64,000 nucleotides of DNA from Streptomyces sp. V4I2 (GCF_030817655.1 NZ_JAUSZM010000003.1:6448001-6512000), one strand, 5' to 3'. Shown: positions 19,452-29,903, numbered from the stretch's first letter. Translations and numbers: made by a program. The notes: generated from the letters alone by a model not told the origin.

Positions 19452-20008
19452 TGACGACCACCACCACTCCGCGTCTGAAGACGAGGTACCGCGAGGAGAT
19501 CGCGGGCAAGCTGCGTGACGAGTTCAAGTACGAGAACGTCATGCAGATCCCCGGTCTCGTCAAGATCGTGGTCAACATGGGTGTCGGCGACGCCGCCCGT
19601 GACTCGAAGCTCATGGACGGTGCCGTCCGTGACCTGACCACCATCACCGGTCAGAAGCCGGCCATCACCAAGGCCCGCAAGTCCATCGCGCAGTTCAAGC
19701 TGCGTGAGGGTCAGCCGATCGGTGCCCACGTCACGCTTCGTGGCGACCGCATGTGGGAGTTCCTGGACCGCACCCTGTCGCTGGCGCTCCCGCGCATCCG
19801 CGACTTCCGCGGCCTGTCTCCCAAGCAGTTCGACGGTCGTGGCAACTACACCTTCGGTCTCACCGAGCAGGTCATGTTCCACGAGATCGACCAGGACAAG
19901 ATCGACCGCGTCCGGGGTATGGACATCACCGTGGTCACCACGGCGACCAACGACGCTGAGGGCCGTGCGCTCCTTCGTCACCTCGGCTTCCCCTTCAAGG
20001 AGGCGTGA
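19451..20008 (+). CDS. rplE: 50S ribosomal protein uL5
   Basis: L5 of 185 aa, a 5S rRNA-binding protein of the central protuberance that contacts P-site tRNA and S13. NIGVGDA-type motif ([20 protein letters not shown], about residues 38-57) and [20 protein letters not shown] are typical. Standard length. The next start is 5 nt downstream. Confidence 0.98.
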   Translation: MTTTTTPRLKTRYREEIAGKLRDEFKYENVMQIPGLVKIVVNMGVGDAARDSKLMDGAVRDLTTITGQKPAITKARKSIAQFKLREGQPIGAHVTLRGDRMWEFLDRTLSLALPRIRDFRGLSPKQFDGRGNYTFGLTEQVMFHEIDQDKIDRVRGMDITVVTTATNDAEGRALLRHLGFPFKEA

Positions 20009-20013
20009 GCGAG

Positions 20014-20199
20014 ATGGCGAAGAAGGCTCTGATTGCCAAGGCTGCTCGTAAGCCCAAGTTCGGAGTACGTGGCTACACGCGCTGCCAGCGCTGTGGTCGT
20101 CCGCACTCCGTGTACCGCAAGTTCGGCCTGTGCCGCGTGTGCCTTCGTGAGATGGCTCACCGTGGCGAGCTGCCGGGCGTGACCAAGAGCTCCTGGTAG
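20014..20199 (+). CDS. rpsZ: 30S ribosomal protein uS14, zinc-binding type Z
   Basis: S14 of 61 aa, the short zinc form. It has two CxxC pairs (RCQRCGRPH and CRVCLRE, residues 24-27 and 40-43) that bind one Zn. The ATG at 20014 gives the standard 61 residues; a GTG 9 nt upstream overlapping rplE is less likely. Streptomyces usually carry a second, Cys-free S14 elsewhere under Zur control for zinc shortage; none is in this window. Confidence 0.97.
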   Translation: MAKKALIAKAARKPKFGVRGYTRCQRCGRPHSVYRKFGLCRVCLREMAHRGELPGVTKSSW

Positions 20200-20410
20200 T
20201 CCCGTACTTCGGGATTGCAGGAACTCTCGGTAAGTAAAGGGCGGTGTCAGGTGCCCACCCCTTCGTGGCTTAGGCTAGGAGGGTTGGGCGCTTGGACGCC
20301 CATACGACTTACTACGCCGTAGGTCCACCGCGCCGCACCCGCCCCGTCTCGGATCGGGGAGAGGGATGGCGCACCAGGAAACCCCGGCGAGAGAGGCCGA
20401 AGGCCAATTC
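20200..20410 (+). other. 211-nt gap between rpsZ and rpsH with two small hairpins
   Basis: TCCCG-TACTT-CGGGA (20200-20214) and TGGGCG-CTTGGA-CGCCCA (20285-20302) can fold. A TAGGCT lies between them (about 20271-20276) and could serve as a -10, but I see no paired -35. In E. coli S8 regulates the spc operon from a site near L5; the location here is similar, but no sequence match was attempted. Confidence 0.4.
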
Positions 20411-20809
20411 ATGACCATGACTGATCCGATCGCAGACATGCTTACGCGTCTGCGGAACGCGAACTCGGCATACCACGACTCCGTGACGATGCCGGCATCG
20501 AAGATCAAGTCGCACATCGCGGAGATCCTCCAGCAGGAGGGCTTCATCACCGGCTGGAAGATCGAGGACGCCGAGGTCGGCAAGAACCTCGTCCTCGAGC
20601 TGAAGTTCGGCCCGAACCGTGAGCGCTCCATCGCGGGCATCAAGCGGATCTCCAAGCCCGGTCTCCGGGTGTACGCGAAGTCCACCAACCTGCCGAAGGT
20701 GCTGGGCGGCCTGGGCGTGGCGATCATCTCCACGTCGCACGGGCTCCTCACCGACAAGCAGGCCGGCAAGAAGGGCGTAGGCGGAGAAGTTCTCGCCTAC
20801 GTCTGGTAG
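20411..20809 (+). CDS. rpsH: 30S ribosomal protein uS8
   Basis: S8 of 132 aa, a primary binder of the 16S central domain. It starts [20 protein letters not shown]; the C-terminal GEVLAYVW end is standard. The frame is open back to 20366, but the homologous start is ATG 20411, following AGGCCAATTC. S8 is the autogenous repressor of the spc operon in E. coli. Confidence 0.97.
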   Translation: MTMTDPIADMLTRLRNANSAYHDSVTMPASKIKSHIAEILQQEGFITGWKIEDAEVGKNLVLELKFGPNRERSIAGIKRISKPGLRVYAKSTNLPKVLGGLGVAIISTSHGLLTDKQAGKKGVGGEVLAYVW

Positions 20810-20833
20810 CGGAAGGGAACGGAGGAAACAGCT

Positions 20834-21373
20834 ATGTCGCGCATTGGCAAGCTCCCCATCACGGTTCCCGCCGGCGTGGACGTCACCATCGACGGCCGTA
20901 CGGTTTCGGTCAAGGGCCCCAAGGGTTCCCTGAGCCACACCGTCGCTGCGCCGATCGACATCGCCAAGGGTGAGGACGGCGTGCTCAACGTCACCCGCCC
21001 CAACGACGAGCGTCAGAACAAGGCCCTGCACGGCCTGTCCCGCACGCTGGTGGCGAACATGATCACCGGCGTGACCGAGGGTTACGTGAAGAAGCTCGAG
21101 ATCAGCGGTGTCGGTTACCGCGTACAGGCCAAGGGATCGAACCTCGAGTTCGCTCTGGGCTACAGCCACCCGATCACCGTCGAGGCGCCCGAGGGAATCA
21201 CCTTCAAGGTGGAGAACCCGACCCGCTTCCAGGTCGAGGGCATCGACAAGCAGAAGGTCGGCGAGGTTGCGGCCAACATCCGCAAGCTGCGCAAGCCCGA
21301 CCCGTACAAGGCCAAGGGTGTCAAGTACGAGGGCGAAGTCATCCGCCGCAAGGTCGGAAAGGCGGGTAAGTAA
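20834..21373 (+). CDS. rplF: 50S ribosomal protein uL6
   Basis: L6 of 179 aa with the usual duplicated fold; the C-terminal repeat ends in the signature [20 protein letters not shown]. It lies near the factor-binding site by the sarcin-ricin loop. Start after GGAACGGAGGAAACAGCT. rplR begins 3 nt downstream. Confidence 0.98.
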   Translation: MSRIGKLPITVPAGVDVTIDGRTVSVKGPKGSLSHTVAAPIDIAKGEDGVLNVTRPNDERQNKALHGLSRTLVANMITGVTEGYVKKLEISGVGYRVQAKGSNLEFALGYSHPITVEAPEGITFKVENPTRFQVEGIDKQKVGEVAANIRKLRKPDPYKAKGVKYEGEVIRRKVGKAGK

Positions 21374-21376
21374 GCC

Positions 21377-21760
21377 ATGGCATACGGACAGAAGATCCTC
21401 AAGGGCGACGCCTACAAGCGCGCCGCGATCAAGCGCCGCCACATCCGGATCCGCAAGTCGATCAACGGTACGGCGGAGCGTCCTCGTCTGGTCGTGACCC
21501 GCTCGAACCGCCACATCGTGGCCCAGGTGATCGACGACCTCAAGGGTCACACCCTTGCGTCGGCGTCCACCCTGGACACCTCGATCCGCGGAGCGGAGGG
21601 CGACAAGTCCACGCAGGCCAAGCAGGTCGGCGCCCTGGTCGCCGAGCGCGCCAAGGCCGCCGGTGTCGAGGCTGTCGTATTCGACCGTGGAGGCAACCAG
21701 TACGCCGGGCGCATCGCTGCCCTGGCGGACGCCGCCCGCGAAGCCGGACTGAAGTTCTGA
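21377..21760 (+). CDS. rplR: 50S ribosomal protein uL18
   Basis: L18 of 127 aa, a 5S rRNA-binding protein. Basic N-terminus ([20 protein letters not shown]), then the conserved [20 protein letters not shown] near the end. Standard length and position between rplF and rpsE. Confidence 0.98.
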   Translation: MAYGQKILKGDAYKRAAIKRRHIRIRKSINGTAERPRLVVTRSNRHIVAQVIDDLKGHTLASASTLDTSIRGAEGDKSTQAKQVGALVAERAKAAGVEAVVFDRGGNQYAGRIAALADAAREAGLKF

Positions 21761-21801
21761 GCCGGTTCCGTAGCTAGCGGAAACAGAGAGAGGTAATTCC
21801 A

Positions 21802-22410
21802 ATGGCTGGACCCCAGCGCCGCGGTGGCGGTGCCGGTGGCGGCGAGCGGCGGGACCGGAAGGGTCGCGACGGTGGCGCTTCTGCTGCCGAGAAGACCGCG
21901 TACGTTGAGCGCGTTGTCGCGATCAACCGCGTCGCCAAGGTTGTGAAGGGTGGTCGTCGCTTCAGCTTCACCGCGCTGGTCGTGGTGGGCGATGGTGACG
22001 GCACCGTGGGTGTCGGTTACGGCAAGGCCAAGGAGGTGCCGGCCGCCATCGCCAAGGGTGTTGAGGAGGCCAAGAAGCACTTCTTCAAGGTCCCCCGTAT
22101 CCAGGGCACCATCCCGCACCCGATCACGGGTGAGAAGGCTGCCGGCGTCGTGCTGCTCAAGCCCGCGTCTCCGGGTACCGGCGTTATCGCCGGTGGTCCG
22201 GTGCGTGCCGTGCTCGAGTGCGCCGGTATCCACGACATCCTGTCGAAGTCGCTCGGCTCGTCGAACGCGATCAACATCGTGCACGCGACCGTGGCGGCCC
22301 TGAAGGGCCTGCAGCGTCCCGAGGAGGTCGCGGCCCGCCGCGGTCTGCCGCTCGAGGACGTCGCTCCCGCGGCTCTGCTGCGTGCGCGTGCCGGGGCTGG
22401 TGCTGCGTAA
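21802..22410 (+). CDS. rpsE: 30S ribosomal protein uS5
   Basis: S5 of 202 aa, which guards decoding fidelity and mRNA entry; spectinomycin-resistance changes map to its loop near [21 protein letters not shown] Gly/Arg-rich N-terminus ([20 protein letters not shown]) adds about 30 residues to the core, as in other actinobacteria. Stop TAA overlaps the rpmD ATG. Confidence 0.98.
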   Translation: MAGPQRRGGGAGGGERRDRKGRDGGASAAEKTAYVERVVAINRVAKVVKGGRRFSFTALVVVGDGDGTVGVGYGKAKEVPAAIAKGVEEAKKHFFKVPRIQGTIPHPITGEKAAGVVLLKPASPGTGVIAGGPVRAVLECAGIHDILSKSLGSSNAINIVHATVAALKGLQRPEEVAARRGLPLEDVAPAALLRARAGAGAA

Positions 22411-22592
22411 TGGCTCAGCTCAAGATCACGCAGACGAAGTCGTACATCGGCAGCAAGCAGAACCACCGTGACACCCTGCGCTCCCTTGGTCTCAAGGGGA
22501 TCAACACGCAGGTCGTCAAGGAGGATCGTCCCGAGTTCCGCGGCATGGTGCACACCGTCCGCCACCTCGTGACGGTCGAGGAGGTCGACTGA
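22410..22592 (+). CDS. rpmD: 50S ribosomal protein uL30
   Basis: L30 of 60 aa, [20 protein letters not shown] to [13 protein letters not shown]. The short bacterial form without the eukaryotic extension. The ATG overlaps the rpsE stop (TAATG), which decides the start; the frame is open further upstream inside rpsE. rplO follows after 2 nt. Confidence 0.97.
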   Translation: MAQLKITQTKSYIGSKQNHRDTLRSLGLKGINTQVVKEDRPEFRGMVHTVRHLVTVEEVD

Positions 22593-22594
22593 TC

Positions 22595-23050
22595 ATGGCG
22601 GAGAACAACCCGCTCAAGATCCACAACCTCCGTCCCGCCCCGGGCGCCAAGACCGCCAAGACCCGTGTGGGTCGTGGTGAGGCGTCGAAGGGTAAGACGG
22701 CCGGTCGTGGTACCAAGGGCACGAAGGCCCGTTACCAGGTTCCGGAGCGCTTCGAGGGTGGCCAGATGCCCCTCCACATGCGTCTCCCGAAGCTCAAGGG
22801 CTTCAAGAACCCGTTCAAGACCGAGTTCCAGGTCGTGAACCTCGACAAGCTGGGCGAGCTGTACCCGGAGGGTGGCGAGGTCACCGTCGAGGGTCTCGTC
22901 GCCAAGGGTGCCGTTCGCAAGAACAGCCTCGTCAAGGTCCTCGGCCAGGGCGAGATCTCCGTGGCGCTGCAGGTGACGGTCGACGCCGTCTCCGGCTCCG
23001 CCAAGGAGAAGATCACCGCTGCCGGCGGTACCGTCACCGAGCTCGTCTGA
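22595..23050 (+). CDS. rplO: 50S ribosomal protein uL15
   Basis: L15 of 151 aa. The extended Gly/Lys-rich N-terminus ([20 protein letters not shown]) threads into 23S rRNA, and the C-terminal domain shows [20 protein letters not shown]. Last gene before a double hairpin. In many bacteria secY follows directly; here a 442-nt gap separates them. Confidence 0.98.
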   Translation: MAENNPLKIHNLRPAPGAKTAKTRVGRGEASKGKTAGRGTKGTKARYQVPERFEGGQMPLHMRLPKLKGFKNPFKTEFQVVNLDKLGELYPEGGEVTVEGLVAKGAVRKNSLVKVLGQGEISVALQVTVDAVSGSAKEKITAAGGTVTELV

Positions 23051-23086
23051 TTCCCTCGGACGTCTCGCTGACTTGAACGACCCCGA

Positions 23087-23154
23087 CCGGGGATACCTCT
23101 TTTGTGGGTATCCCCGGCCGAAAAAGACCCGCCGATATTTCGGCGGGCCTTTTT
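23087..23154 (+). terminator. Double hairpin terminator after rplO
   Basis: The first stem is CCGGGGATACC/GGTATCCCCGG (23087-23097, 23107-23117). The second is CCCGCCGA-TATT-TCGGCGGG (23128-23147), flanked by AAAAA before and TTTTT after, so it works as an intrinsic terminator in either direction. It suggests that most spc transcripts stop here and that secY has its own promoter. Confidence 0.85.
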
Positions 23155-23330
23155 CATATGAGGCGTGTCATGAGGCGGGTCATGAGACGTGTCACCGCAC
23201 GCGTCTCCACACAGTTCGGCCGCTTTCGTAGAGGTGATTGATGCGAAATGCGGCGGTGTGTGAGGAAGAGACGATTCCTGGCCGTGGCGGAGAGCCGGTC
23301 CCGGGCGGCCGTCGTCGGGTTCGTCCGCTT

Positions 23331-23358
23331 CTTGCAAGGGGGTCGGCACTGTTAGAGT
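23331..23358 (+). promoter_or_regulatory. Candidate promoter of secY-adk-map
   Basis: CTTGCA (23331-23336), a 16-nt spacer and TAGAGT (23353-23358) lie 134 nt before the secY start. The rest of the 442-nt gap (23051-23492) holds the double terminator and no coding sequence that I can support. Confidence 0.45.
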
Positions 23359-23492
23359 CCTGTGGTCCATCCATAGCTAGTGGTGACAGGTGTCTGTCTC
23401 CCTCAGCACTGTTGGGCGACCGTCTACTGGCTTTCAAGGCCTTGTCAACGACTAGCCTCCCTGCTCTGCGTGCGGGGGGCGCAGGAGGCTCC

Positions 23493-24806
23493 GTGCTCAC
23501 CGCGTTCGCCCGGGCGTTCAGGACGCCCGACCTGCGCAAGAAGCTGCTCTTCACGCTCGGCATCATCGTGGTCTACCGAGTCGGCACGCATGTACCGATC
23601 CCGGGTGTCGACTACAAGAACGTACAGACCTGCATCGACCAGGCCAGCGCGAACCAGGGTCTGTTCGGGCTGGTCAACATGTTCAGTGGTGGCGCGCTGC
23701 TGCAGATCACGATTTTTGCGCTCGGCATCATGCCGTACATCACGGCGAGCATCATCCTGCAGCTGTTGACCGTCGTGATCCCGCGTCTGGAGGCCCTCAA
23801 GAAAGAGGGACAGGCCGGTACCGCGAAGATCACGCAGTACACCCGCTATCTGACGGTGGCGCTCGCCGTCCTGCAGGGCACCGGCCTGGTGGCCACCGCC
23901 CGCAGCGGTGCGCTCTTCAGCGGTTGCCCGGTCGCGACCTCGATCGTGCCCGACCGCTCGATCTTCACCACGATGACCATGGTCATCACGATGACCGCCG
24001 GCACCGCCGTCGTCATGTGGCTCGGTGAGATCATCACCGACCGCGGTATCGGCAACGGCATGTCGATCCTGATGTTCATCTCGATCGCCGCGACCTTCCC
24101 GTCCGCGCTGTGGGCCATCAAGCAGCAGGGCTCGCTGGCCGACGGCTGGATCGAGTTCGGCACGGTGATCCTGGTCGGTCTGGTCATGGTCGGCCTGGTG
24201 GTCTTCGTCGAGCAGGCCCAGCGCCGTGTCCCGGTGCAGTACGCGAAGCGGATGATCGGCCGCCGTTCCTACGGCGGTACCTCGACCTACATCCCGCTGA
24301 AGGTCAACCAGGCTGGTGTGATCCCGGTCATCTTCGCTTCGTCGCTGCTCTACATCCCGGCGTTGATCGTGCAGTTCTCCAACTCCAATGCCGGTTGGGC
24401 GACCTGGATCGAGAAGAACCTCGCGGATACGGCGGCCACGCCGCACATCATCCTGTACTTCTTCCTCATCGTGTTCTTCGCCTTCTTCTACGTGGCTATC
24501 TCGTTCAACCCCGAGGAAGTCGCGGACAACATGAAGAAGTATGGTGGCTTCATCCCGGGCATCCGGGCTGGCCGACCGACCGCTGAGTACCTGTCCTACG
24601 TACTCAACCGGATCACCTGGCCGGGTTCGCTGTACTTGGGGCTGATCGCTCTCGTGCCGACGATGGCGTTGGCTGGTTTCGGGGCAAACCAGAACTTCCC
24701 GTTCGGCGGGACCAGCATCCTGATCATCGTGGGTGTGGGTCTCGAGACGGTGAAGCAGATCGAGAGTCAGCTTCAGCAGCGCAATTACGAAGGGTTCCTC
24801 CGCTGA
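23493..24806 (+). CDS. secY: Protein translocase subunit SecY
   Basis: SecY of 437 aa with ten transmembrane helices, the channel of the Sec translocon. It begins [22 protein letters not shown]1 is followed by the periplasmic plug region ([20 protein letters not shown]), and the C-terminal [12 protein letters not shown] is standard. I chose GTG 23493 because GGAGG lies 5 nt before it and the family length fits; the open frame begins much earlier. The stop overlaps the adk ATG. Confidence 0.96.
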   Translation: MLTAFARAFRTPDLRKKLLFTLGIIVVYRVGTHVPIPGVDYKNVQTCIDQASANQGLFGLVNMFSGGALLQITIFALGIMPYITASIILQLLTVVIPRLEALKKEGQAGTAKITQYTRYLTVALAVLQGTGLVATARSGALFSGCPVATSIVPDRSIFTTMTMVITMTAGTAVVMWLGEIITDRGIGNGMSILMFISIAATFPSALWAIKQQGSLADGWIEFGTVILVGLVMVGLVVFVEQAQRRVPVQYAKRMIGRRSYGGTSTYIPLKVNQAGVIPVIFASSLLYIPALIVQFSNSNAGWATWIEKNLADTAATPHIILYFFLIVFFAFFYVAISFNPEEVADNMKKYGGFIPGIRAGRPTAEYLSYVLNRITWPGSLYLGLIALVPTMALAGFGANQNFPFGGTSILIIVGVGLETVKQIESQLQQRNYEGFLR

Positions 24807-25465
24807 TGCGTATCGTCCTCGTCGGGCCGCCGGGTGCCGGTAAGGGAACGCAGGCCGCGTTCCTCGCCCAGAACCTGTCGATCCCGCACATCTCCACGGG
24901 CGACCTGTTCCGGGCCAACATCAGCCAGCAGACGGAACTCGGCAAACTGGCGAAGTCCTACATGGACGCGGGCAACCTGGTCCCGGACGAGGTCACCATC
25001 GGGATGGCCAAGGACCGCATGGAGAAGCCGGACGCCGAGAACGGCTTCCTTCTCGACGGCTTCCCGCGGAACGTGTCGCAGGCCGAGGCGCTGGACGAGA
25101 TGCTGCAGGACGAGGACATGAAGCTCGACGGGGTCCTGGACCTCGAGGTCCCCGAGAAAGAGGTCGTCAAGCGCATCGCCGGCCGTCGTATCTGCCGTAA
25201 CGACTCGGCGCACGTCTTCCACGTGTCGTACAAGGCGCCGAAGCAGGACGGCGTCTGTGACGTCTGCGGCGGCGAGCTCTACCAGCGCGACGACGACTCC
25301 GAGGAGACCGTCCGCAAGCGGCTGGAGGTCTACCACACGCAGACCGAGCCGATCATCGACTACTACAAGGCGCAGGGCCTGGTGGTCACGATCTCGGCGC
25401 TCGGCAAGGTGGAGGACGTCACCGCGCGGGCCATGGAGGCCCTGAAGCGCGAGGACGTCGCGTAG
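24806..25465 (+). CDS. adk: Adenylate kinase
   Basis: Adenylate kinase of 219 aa, converting ATP and AMP to two [23 protein letters not shown] is the P-loop; [17 protein letters not shown] binds AMP. It is the long type with a LID of about 40 residues ([13 protein letters not shown] to [14 protein letters not shown]). That LID keeps the C-terminal CxxC, but only one Cys of the first pair, so zinc binding through four Cys is not complete. Translationally coupled to secY (TGATG), a common actinobacterial order. Confidence 0.97.
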   Translation: MRIVLVGPPGAGKGTQAAFLAQNLSIPHISTGDLFRANISQQTELGKLAKSYMDAGNLVPDEVTIGMAKDRMEKPDAENGFLLDGFPRNVSQAEALDEMLQDEDMKLDGVLDLEVPEKEVVKRIAGRRICRNDSAHVFHVSYKAPKQDGVCDVCGGELYQRDDDSEETVRKRLEVYHTQTEPIIDYYKAQGLVVTISALGKVEDVTARAMEALKREDVA

Positions 25466-25602
25466 CCGTTCTTCGTACATCCTTCTTCGTACGTGTCGCC
25501 GTAGCCGCGGTTCCCTTCCCAGGGGGCCGCGGCTGCTGCGTGGGTGCACGTATCGTTGAAGGCGCCCGTGACACCCCCGGTCCGAGAAAGGCCCCCGCCC
25601 CC

Positions 25603-26439
25603 ATGGTGCAGATCAAGACCCCCGAGCAGATCGCCAAGATGCGTGAGGCGGGGCTGGTCGTGGCCGCCATCCACGCGGCGACGCGTGAGGCCGCGGTGCC
25701 CGGGGCCACGACGAAGGACCTGGACCAGGTCGCGCGCAAGGTGCTCGCGGAGCACAACGCGAAGCCGAACTTCCTCGGGTACGGCGGCTTCCCCGCGACG
25801 ATCTGCACCTCGGTGAACGAGGTCGTGGTCCACGGCATCCCGTCCGACGAGGTCGTCCTCAAGGACGGCGACATCATCTCCATCGACTGCGGCGCGATCA
25901 TCGACGGCTGGCACGGCGACGCCGCGTACACCGCCTTCGTGGGCTCCGGGCACGCTCCGGAGCTGATCGAGCTCTCCCGGGTGACCGAGGAGTCGATGTG
26001 GGCCGGCATCGCGGCCATGAAGCAGGGCAACCGGCTGGTGGACGTCTCCAAGGCCATCGAGACGTACATCCGGCGCCAGCCGAAGGCCGGCGGCGGTCGC
26101 TACGGCATCATCGAGGACTACGGCGGCCACGGCATCGGCACCGAGATGCACATGGACCCGCACCTGCTGAACTACGTCGACCGGCGCCGCGGCAAGGGCC
26201 CCAAGCTGGTCCCCGGCTTCTGCCTCGCCATCGAGCCGATGGTCTCCCTGGGCACCCCGAAGACGGAGGTCCTCCAGGACGACTGGACGGTCATCACCAC
26301 CGACGGCACCTGGTCCTCCCACTGGGAGCACTCCGTCGCCCTCACGGAGCAGGGACCGCTGGTCCTGACGGCTCCGGACGGCGGCAAGGCGAAGCTCGCG
26401 GAGCACGGGATCACGGCGGCGCCGGACCCGCTGGCCTGA
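25603..26439 (+). CDS. map: Type I methionine aminopeptidase
   Basis: Methionine aminopeptidase of 278 aa, removing the initiator Met from nascent proteins. The metal ligands of the pita-bread fold are visible in ISIDCGAIIDGWHGDAAYT, GYGGFPATICTSVNEVVVHG, GGHGIGTEMHMDP and CLAIEPMVSLG. Streptomyces carry several map paralogues; this is the one linked to secY and adk. I chose ATG 25603, the family start; the frame reaches back to GTG 25540. The Shine-Dalgarno (GAGAAAGG) is rather far away. TATCGT at about 25550 could be a local -10. Confidence 0.93.
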   Translation: MVQIKTPEQIAKMREAGLVVAAIHAATREAAVPGATTKDLDQVARKVLAEHNAKPNFLGYGGFPATICTSVNEVVVHGIPSDEVVLKDGDIISIDCGAIIDGWHGDAAYTAFVGSGHAPELIELSRVTEESMWAGIAAMKQGNRLVDVSKAIETYIRRQPKAGGGRYGIIEDYGGHGIGTEMHMDPHLLNYVDRRRGKGPKLVPGFCLAIEPMVSLGTPKTEVLQDDWTVITTDGTWSSHWEHSVALTEQGPLVLTAPDGGKAKLAEHGITAAPDPLA

Positions 26440-26543
26440 GCGCGTTCCGGGATGCGGGGTCCTGTCTTCCCAGGCCGACGCGTGCTTAGAGATCTCCGGC
26501 TCGGGGCAGACTCTCTCGATTCGTCATTCCGGGTGCGCTGACG

Positions 26544-26549
26544 TAGACT
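26544..26549 (+). promoter_or_regulatory. Candidate -10 for infA
   Basis: TAGACT lies 92 nt before infA in the 202-nt gap after map. The hexamer 17 nt upstream (TCGTCA) is a weak -35. Confidence 0.35.
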
Positions 26550-26641
26550 GACTCGTCGGCTCTCGTGCACCCGCATGTCCGCATGCGCCCGTAAGGGACG
26601 CAAAGGGAGTCGATCAAGGTAGTCGATTCGAAGGGCGAAGC

Positions 26642-26863
26642 GTGGCCAAGAAGCAAGGTGCCATCGAGATCGAGGGCACTGTCGTCGAGTCTCTTCCGAA
26701 CGCCATGTTCAAGGTCGAGCTCCAGAACGGCCACCAGGTCCTGGCGCACATCAGCGGCAAGATGCGTATGCACTACATCCGTATCCTCCCTGACGACCGG
26801 GTCGTGGTGGAGCTGTCTCCGTACGACCTGACGCGTGGCCGGATCGTCTACCGGTACAAGTAG
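26642..26863 (+). CDS. infA: Translation initiation factor IF-1
   Basis: IF-1 of 73 aa, a single OB fold that occupies the A site during initiation. [20 protein letters not shown] to [20 protein letters not shown] is near-invariant. GTG start after GAAGGGCGAAGC. rpmJ begins 58 nt downstream. The infA-rpmJ-rpsM-rpsK order is typical of Gram-positives. Confidence 0.98.
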   Translation: MAKKQGAIEIEGTVVESLPNAMFKVELQNGHQVLAHISGKMRMHYIRILPDDRVVVELSPYDLTRGRIVYRYK

Positions 26864-26921
26864 ATCTTGCCTTTGCCCCGTTCCGGCGGGGTGGTGGCAC
26901 TGACCCGGAGAACCTCACCCC

Positions 26922-27035
26922 ATGAAGGTCAAGCCGAGCGTCAAGAAGATCTGCGACAAGTGCAGGGTGATCCGCCGTCACGGTCGGGTCATGGTCATCT
27001 GCGAGAACCCGCGCCACAAGCAGCGCCAGGGCTGA
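26922..27035 (+). CDS. rpmJ: 50S ribosomal protein bL36, zinc form
   Basis: L36 of 37 aa: [20 protein letters not shown] through [11 protein letters not shown]. The zinc ribbon is complete (CDKC, a third Cys and His), so this is the C+ form. Shine-Dalgarno CCGGAGAA. It is too short to be noticed by length filters. Streptomyces often hold a zinc-free paralogue elsewhere. Confidence 0.96.
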   Translation: MKVKPSVKKICDKCRVIRRHGRVMVICENPRHKQRQG

Positions 27036-27244
27036 CGCACGACCCACCCTCTGCTCACCGCAGAACTTCGCGCGACGCGAGCTGAACATGTTCATACGCA
27101 GGACCCAGGCATCGCGAGCGATCGCCTGACACCCCCGGTTCGGAGGCCGGGGACCCAGTTCGTACCTAATCTTTGAAACAAAAGAGGCCGGCGGCTGGGG
27201 GTCGGTTCTGTGGAAGACCTCCGAAGATCAACTGGAGCCATTGA

Positions 27245-27625
27245 ATGGCACGCGTTTCCGGTGTTGACATCCCGCGCGAAAAGCGTGTGGAGGTCGCCCT
27301 GACCTACGTGTTCGGCATCGGCCGGACCCTTTCCCAGCTCACGCTGGCCGAGACCGGCATCAACCCGAACACCCGGGTTCGCGACCTCTCCGAGGAGGAG
27401 CTGGTCGCGATCCGCGAGTACGTCGACAACAACATCAAGACCGAGGGTGACCTCCGTCGCGAGGTCCAGGCCGACATCCGCCGCAAGGTGGAGATCGGCT
27501 GCTACCAGGGTCTCCGTCACCGTCGCGGTCTGCCTGTCCGCGGTCAGCGCACCAGCACGAACGCCCGCACCCGCAAGGGCCCGCGTCGCGCCATCGCCGG
27601 TAAGAAGAAGCCGGGCAAGAAGTAG
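27245..27625 (+). CDS. rpsM: 30S ribosomal protein uS13
   Basis: S13 of 126 aa, a head protein contacting S19, P-site tRNA and L5. [20 protein letters not shown] opens it; the C-terminal [20 protein letters not shown] is the usual basic tail. A leader of about 210 nt separates it from rpmJ. The leader includes the hairpin CCCCGG-TTCGGAGG-CCGGGG and the AT-rich TTTGAAACAAAAG. Confidence 0.98.
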   Translation: MARVSGVDIPREKRVEVALTYVFGIGRTLSQLTLAETGINPNTRVRDLSEEELVAIREYVDNNIKTEGDLRREVQADIRRKVEIGCYQGLRHRRGLPVRGQRTSTNARTRKGPRRAIAGKKKPGKK

Positions 27626-27691
27626 TCCTCAGCGGACGCTTGAACAAGCGGTCTTCGCTGTAGGACCGACCACCTCCCGTAGGAGTTATAG

Positions 27692-28096
27692 ATGCCCCCC
27701 AAGGGTCGTCAGGGCGCTGCCAAGAAGGTGCGCCGCAAGGAAAAGAAGAACGTCGCTCACGGCCACGCGCACATCAAGAGCACGTTCAACAACACGATCG
27801 TCTCGATCACGGACCCCTCGGGCAACGTGATCTCCTGGGCCTCCGCCGGCCACGTCGGCTTCAAGGGCTCGCGCAAGTCGACGCCCTTCGCCGCGCAGAT
27901 GGCCGCCGAGTCGGCCGCCCGTCGCGCGCAGGAGCACGGCATGCGCAAGGTCGACGTCTTCGTGAAGGGCCCGGGCTCCGGTCGCGAGACCGCGATCCGC
28001 TCCCTCCAGGCCACTGGCCTCGAGGTCGGCTCCATCCAGGACGTCACCCCCACCCCGCACAACGGCTGCCGTCCGCCCAAGCGCCGCCGCGTCTGA
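27692..28096 (+). CDS. rpsK: 30S ribosomal protein uS11
   Basis: S11 of 134 aa, on the 30S platform near the E site. After a basic N-terminus the core reads [20 protein letters not shown], and the end [14 protein letters not shown] is standard. The gene that follows in most bacteria, rpsD, is absent; rpoA comes next after 140 nt. Confidence 0.98.
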   Translation: MPPKGRQGAAKKVRRKEKKNVAHGHAHIKSTFNNTIVSITDPSGNVISWASAGHVGFKGSRKSTPFAAQMAAESAARRAQEHGMRKVDVFVKGPGSGRETAIRSLQATGLEVGSIQDVTPTPHNGCRPPKRRRV

Positions 28097-28118
28097 GGCT
28101 CGGTTGTCTTGAGGTTGC

Positions 28119-28150
28119 GGGCGGTACGGCTCTTCGGAGGCGTGCCGCCC
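28119..28150 (+). promoter_or_regulatory. Hairpin between rpsK and rpoA
   Basis: Arms GGGCGGTACG (28119-28128) and CGTGCCGCCC (28141-28150) form a 10-bp stem with a 12-nt loop. No T-run follows. It sits where rpsD would be in other bacteria and may tune rpoA expression. Confidence 0.55.
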
Positions 28151-28236
28151 GTACCCTTGCAGAAGTAACAACATCGGGCTACCGCCCGGTGGGTAGGGCG
28201 TCAAATAGCGGGCGCCCATGACCGAAGGATCACCAC

Positions 28237-29259
28237 ATGCTGATTGCTCAGCGTCCGTCCTTGACCGAAGAGGTCGTCGACGAGTTCCGCTCCCGGTTCG
28301 TGATCGAGCCGCTGGAGCCGGGCTTCGGCTACACCCTCGGCAACTCCCTGCGTCGTACGCTCCTCTCCTCGATCCCGGGTGCGGCGGTCACGTCCATCCG
28401 TATCGACGGCGTTCTGCACGAGTTCACCACCGTGCCGGGCGTCAAGGAGGACGTCACCGACCTGATCCTCAACATCAAGCAGCTGGTCGTCTCCTCGGAG
28501 CACGACGAGCCGGTCGTGATGTACCTGCGCAAGCAGGGTCCGGGTCTGGTCACCGCCGCCGACATCGCGCCCCCGGCCGGTGTCGAGGTGCACAACCCCG
28601 ACCTCGTCCTCGCCACGCTCAACGGCAAGGGCAAGCTGGAGATGGAACTGACGGTCGAGCGTGGCCGCGGTTACGTCTCCGCCGTGCAGAACAAGCAGGT
28701 CGGTCAGGAGATCGGGCGTATCCCGGTCGACTCGATCTACTCGCCGGTTCTCAAGGTCACCTACAAGGTCGAGGCGACCCGTGTCGAGCAGCGCACCGAC
28801 TTCGACAAGCTGATCGTCGACGTCGAGACCAAGCAGGCCATGCGTCCGCGTGACGCCATGGCGTCGGCCGGCAAGACCCTGGTCGAGCTGTTCGGTCTGG
28901 CCCGTGAGCTCAACATCGACGCCGAGGGCATCGACATGGGCCCGTCCCCCACGGACGCCGCCCTTGCCGCTGATCTCGCCCTGCCGATCGAGGAGCTCGA
29001 GCTCACCGTCCGTTCGTACAACTGCCTCAAGCGCGAGGGCATCCACTCCGTGGGTGAGCTCGTGGCGCGTTCCGAGGCCGACCTGCTCGACATCCGCAAC
29101 TTCGGTGCGAAGTCGATCGACGAGGTCAAGGCGAAGCTGGCCGGCATGGGCCTGGCCCTGAAGGACAGCCCGCCCGGATTCGACCCGACCGCCGCCGCCG
29201 ACGCCTTCGGCGCCGACGACGACGTGGACGCGGGCTTCGTGGAGACCGAGCAGTACTGA
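28237..29259 (+). CDS. rpoA: RNA polymerase alpha subunit
   Basis: RNA polymerase alpha of 340 aa. The N-terminal dimerisation domain includes [20 protein letters not shown] (residues about 18-37). The C-terminal domain, which binds UP elements and activators, has [20 protein letters not shown] and [20 protein letters not shown]. An acidic tail closes it. ATG start after GAAGGATCACC. Followed by rplQ after 116 nt. Confidence 0.98.
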   Translation: MLIAQRPSLTEEVVDEFRSRFVIEPLEPGFGYTLGNSLRRTLLSSIPGAAVTSIRIDGVLHEFTTVPGVKEDVTDLILNIKQLVVSSEHDEPVVMYLRKQGPGLVTAADIAPPAGVEVHNPDLVLATLNGKGKLEMELTVERGRGYVSAVQNKQVGQEIGRIPVDSIYSPVLKVTYKVEATRVEQRTDFDKLIVDVETKQAMRPRDAMASAGKTLVELFGLARELNIDAEGIDMGPSPTDAALAADLALPIEELELTVRSYNCLKREGIHSVGELVARSEADLLDIRNFGAKSIDEVKAKLAGMGLALKDSPPGFDPTAAADAFGADDDVDAGFVETEQY

Positions 29260-29375
29260 TCGGCACCACCTCCGGGGGTCTCGCTGAGGCCCCCGGATCT
29301 TCGACGGGCGACCGCCCGCTCGGATACTGACCCCGGTACCTGATACGGCCGGGGCAGACACCTAGGAGAAACACC

Positions 29376-29903
29376 ATGCCGAAGCCCACCAAGGGTGCCC
29401 GTATGGGCGGCAGTGCCGCGCACGAGAAGCTGCTTCTCGCGAACCTCGCGAAGTCGCTGTTCGAGCACGGCCGTATCACCACCACCGAGGCGAAGGCGCG
29501 CAAGCTGCGTCCGTACGCCGAGCGGCTGGTCACCAAGGCGAAGAAGGGCGACCTTCACAACCGCCGTCAGGTGCTCCAGGTGATCACGGACAAGAGCATC
29601 GTGCACACGCTCTTCACCGAGATCGGCCCGCGCTACGAGAACCGCCCGGGTGGCTACACCCGCATCACCAAGATCGGTAACCGCCGTGGCGACAACGCGC
29701 CCATGGCTGTCATCGAGCTGGTCGAGGCGCTGACGGTCGCGCAGCAGGCGACCGGCGAGGCCGAGGCCGCCACCCAGCGTGCCGCCAAGGACGCCGAGGC
29801 TGTCACCGAGGCTCCGGCCGCCGAGGAGACCAAGGTCGACGTGACCAAGGCCGACGAGGCTGTCGAGGACGCGGCTCCGGCCGAGGAGTCCAAGGACGCC
29901 TGA
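29376..29903 (+). CDS. rplQ: 50S ribosomal protein bL17 with acidic Ala-rich tail
   Basis: L17 of 175 aa. The core ([20 protein letters not shown] to about residue 120) is normal and sits near the tunnel exit. A tail of about 55 residues rich in Ala, Glu and Lys follows (for example [20 protein letters not shown]), common in Streptomyces L17 and probably disordered. A terminator follows 17 nt after the stop. Confidence 0.97.
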   Translation: MPKPTKGARMGGSAAHEKLLLANLAKSLFEHGRITTTEAKARKLRPYAERLVTKAKKGDLHNRRQVLQVITDKSIVHTLFTEIGPRYENRPGGYTRITKIGNRRGDNAPMAVIELVEALTVAQQATGEAEAATQRAAKDAEAVTEAPAAEETKVDVTKADEAVEDAAPAEESKDA

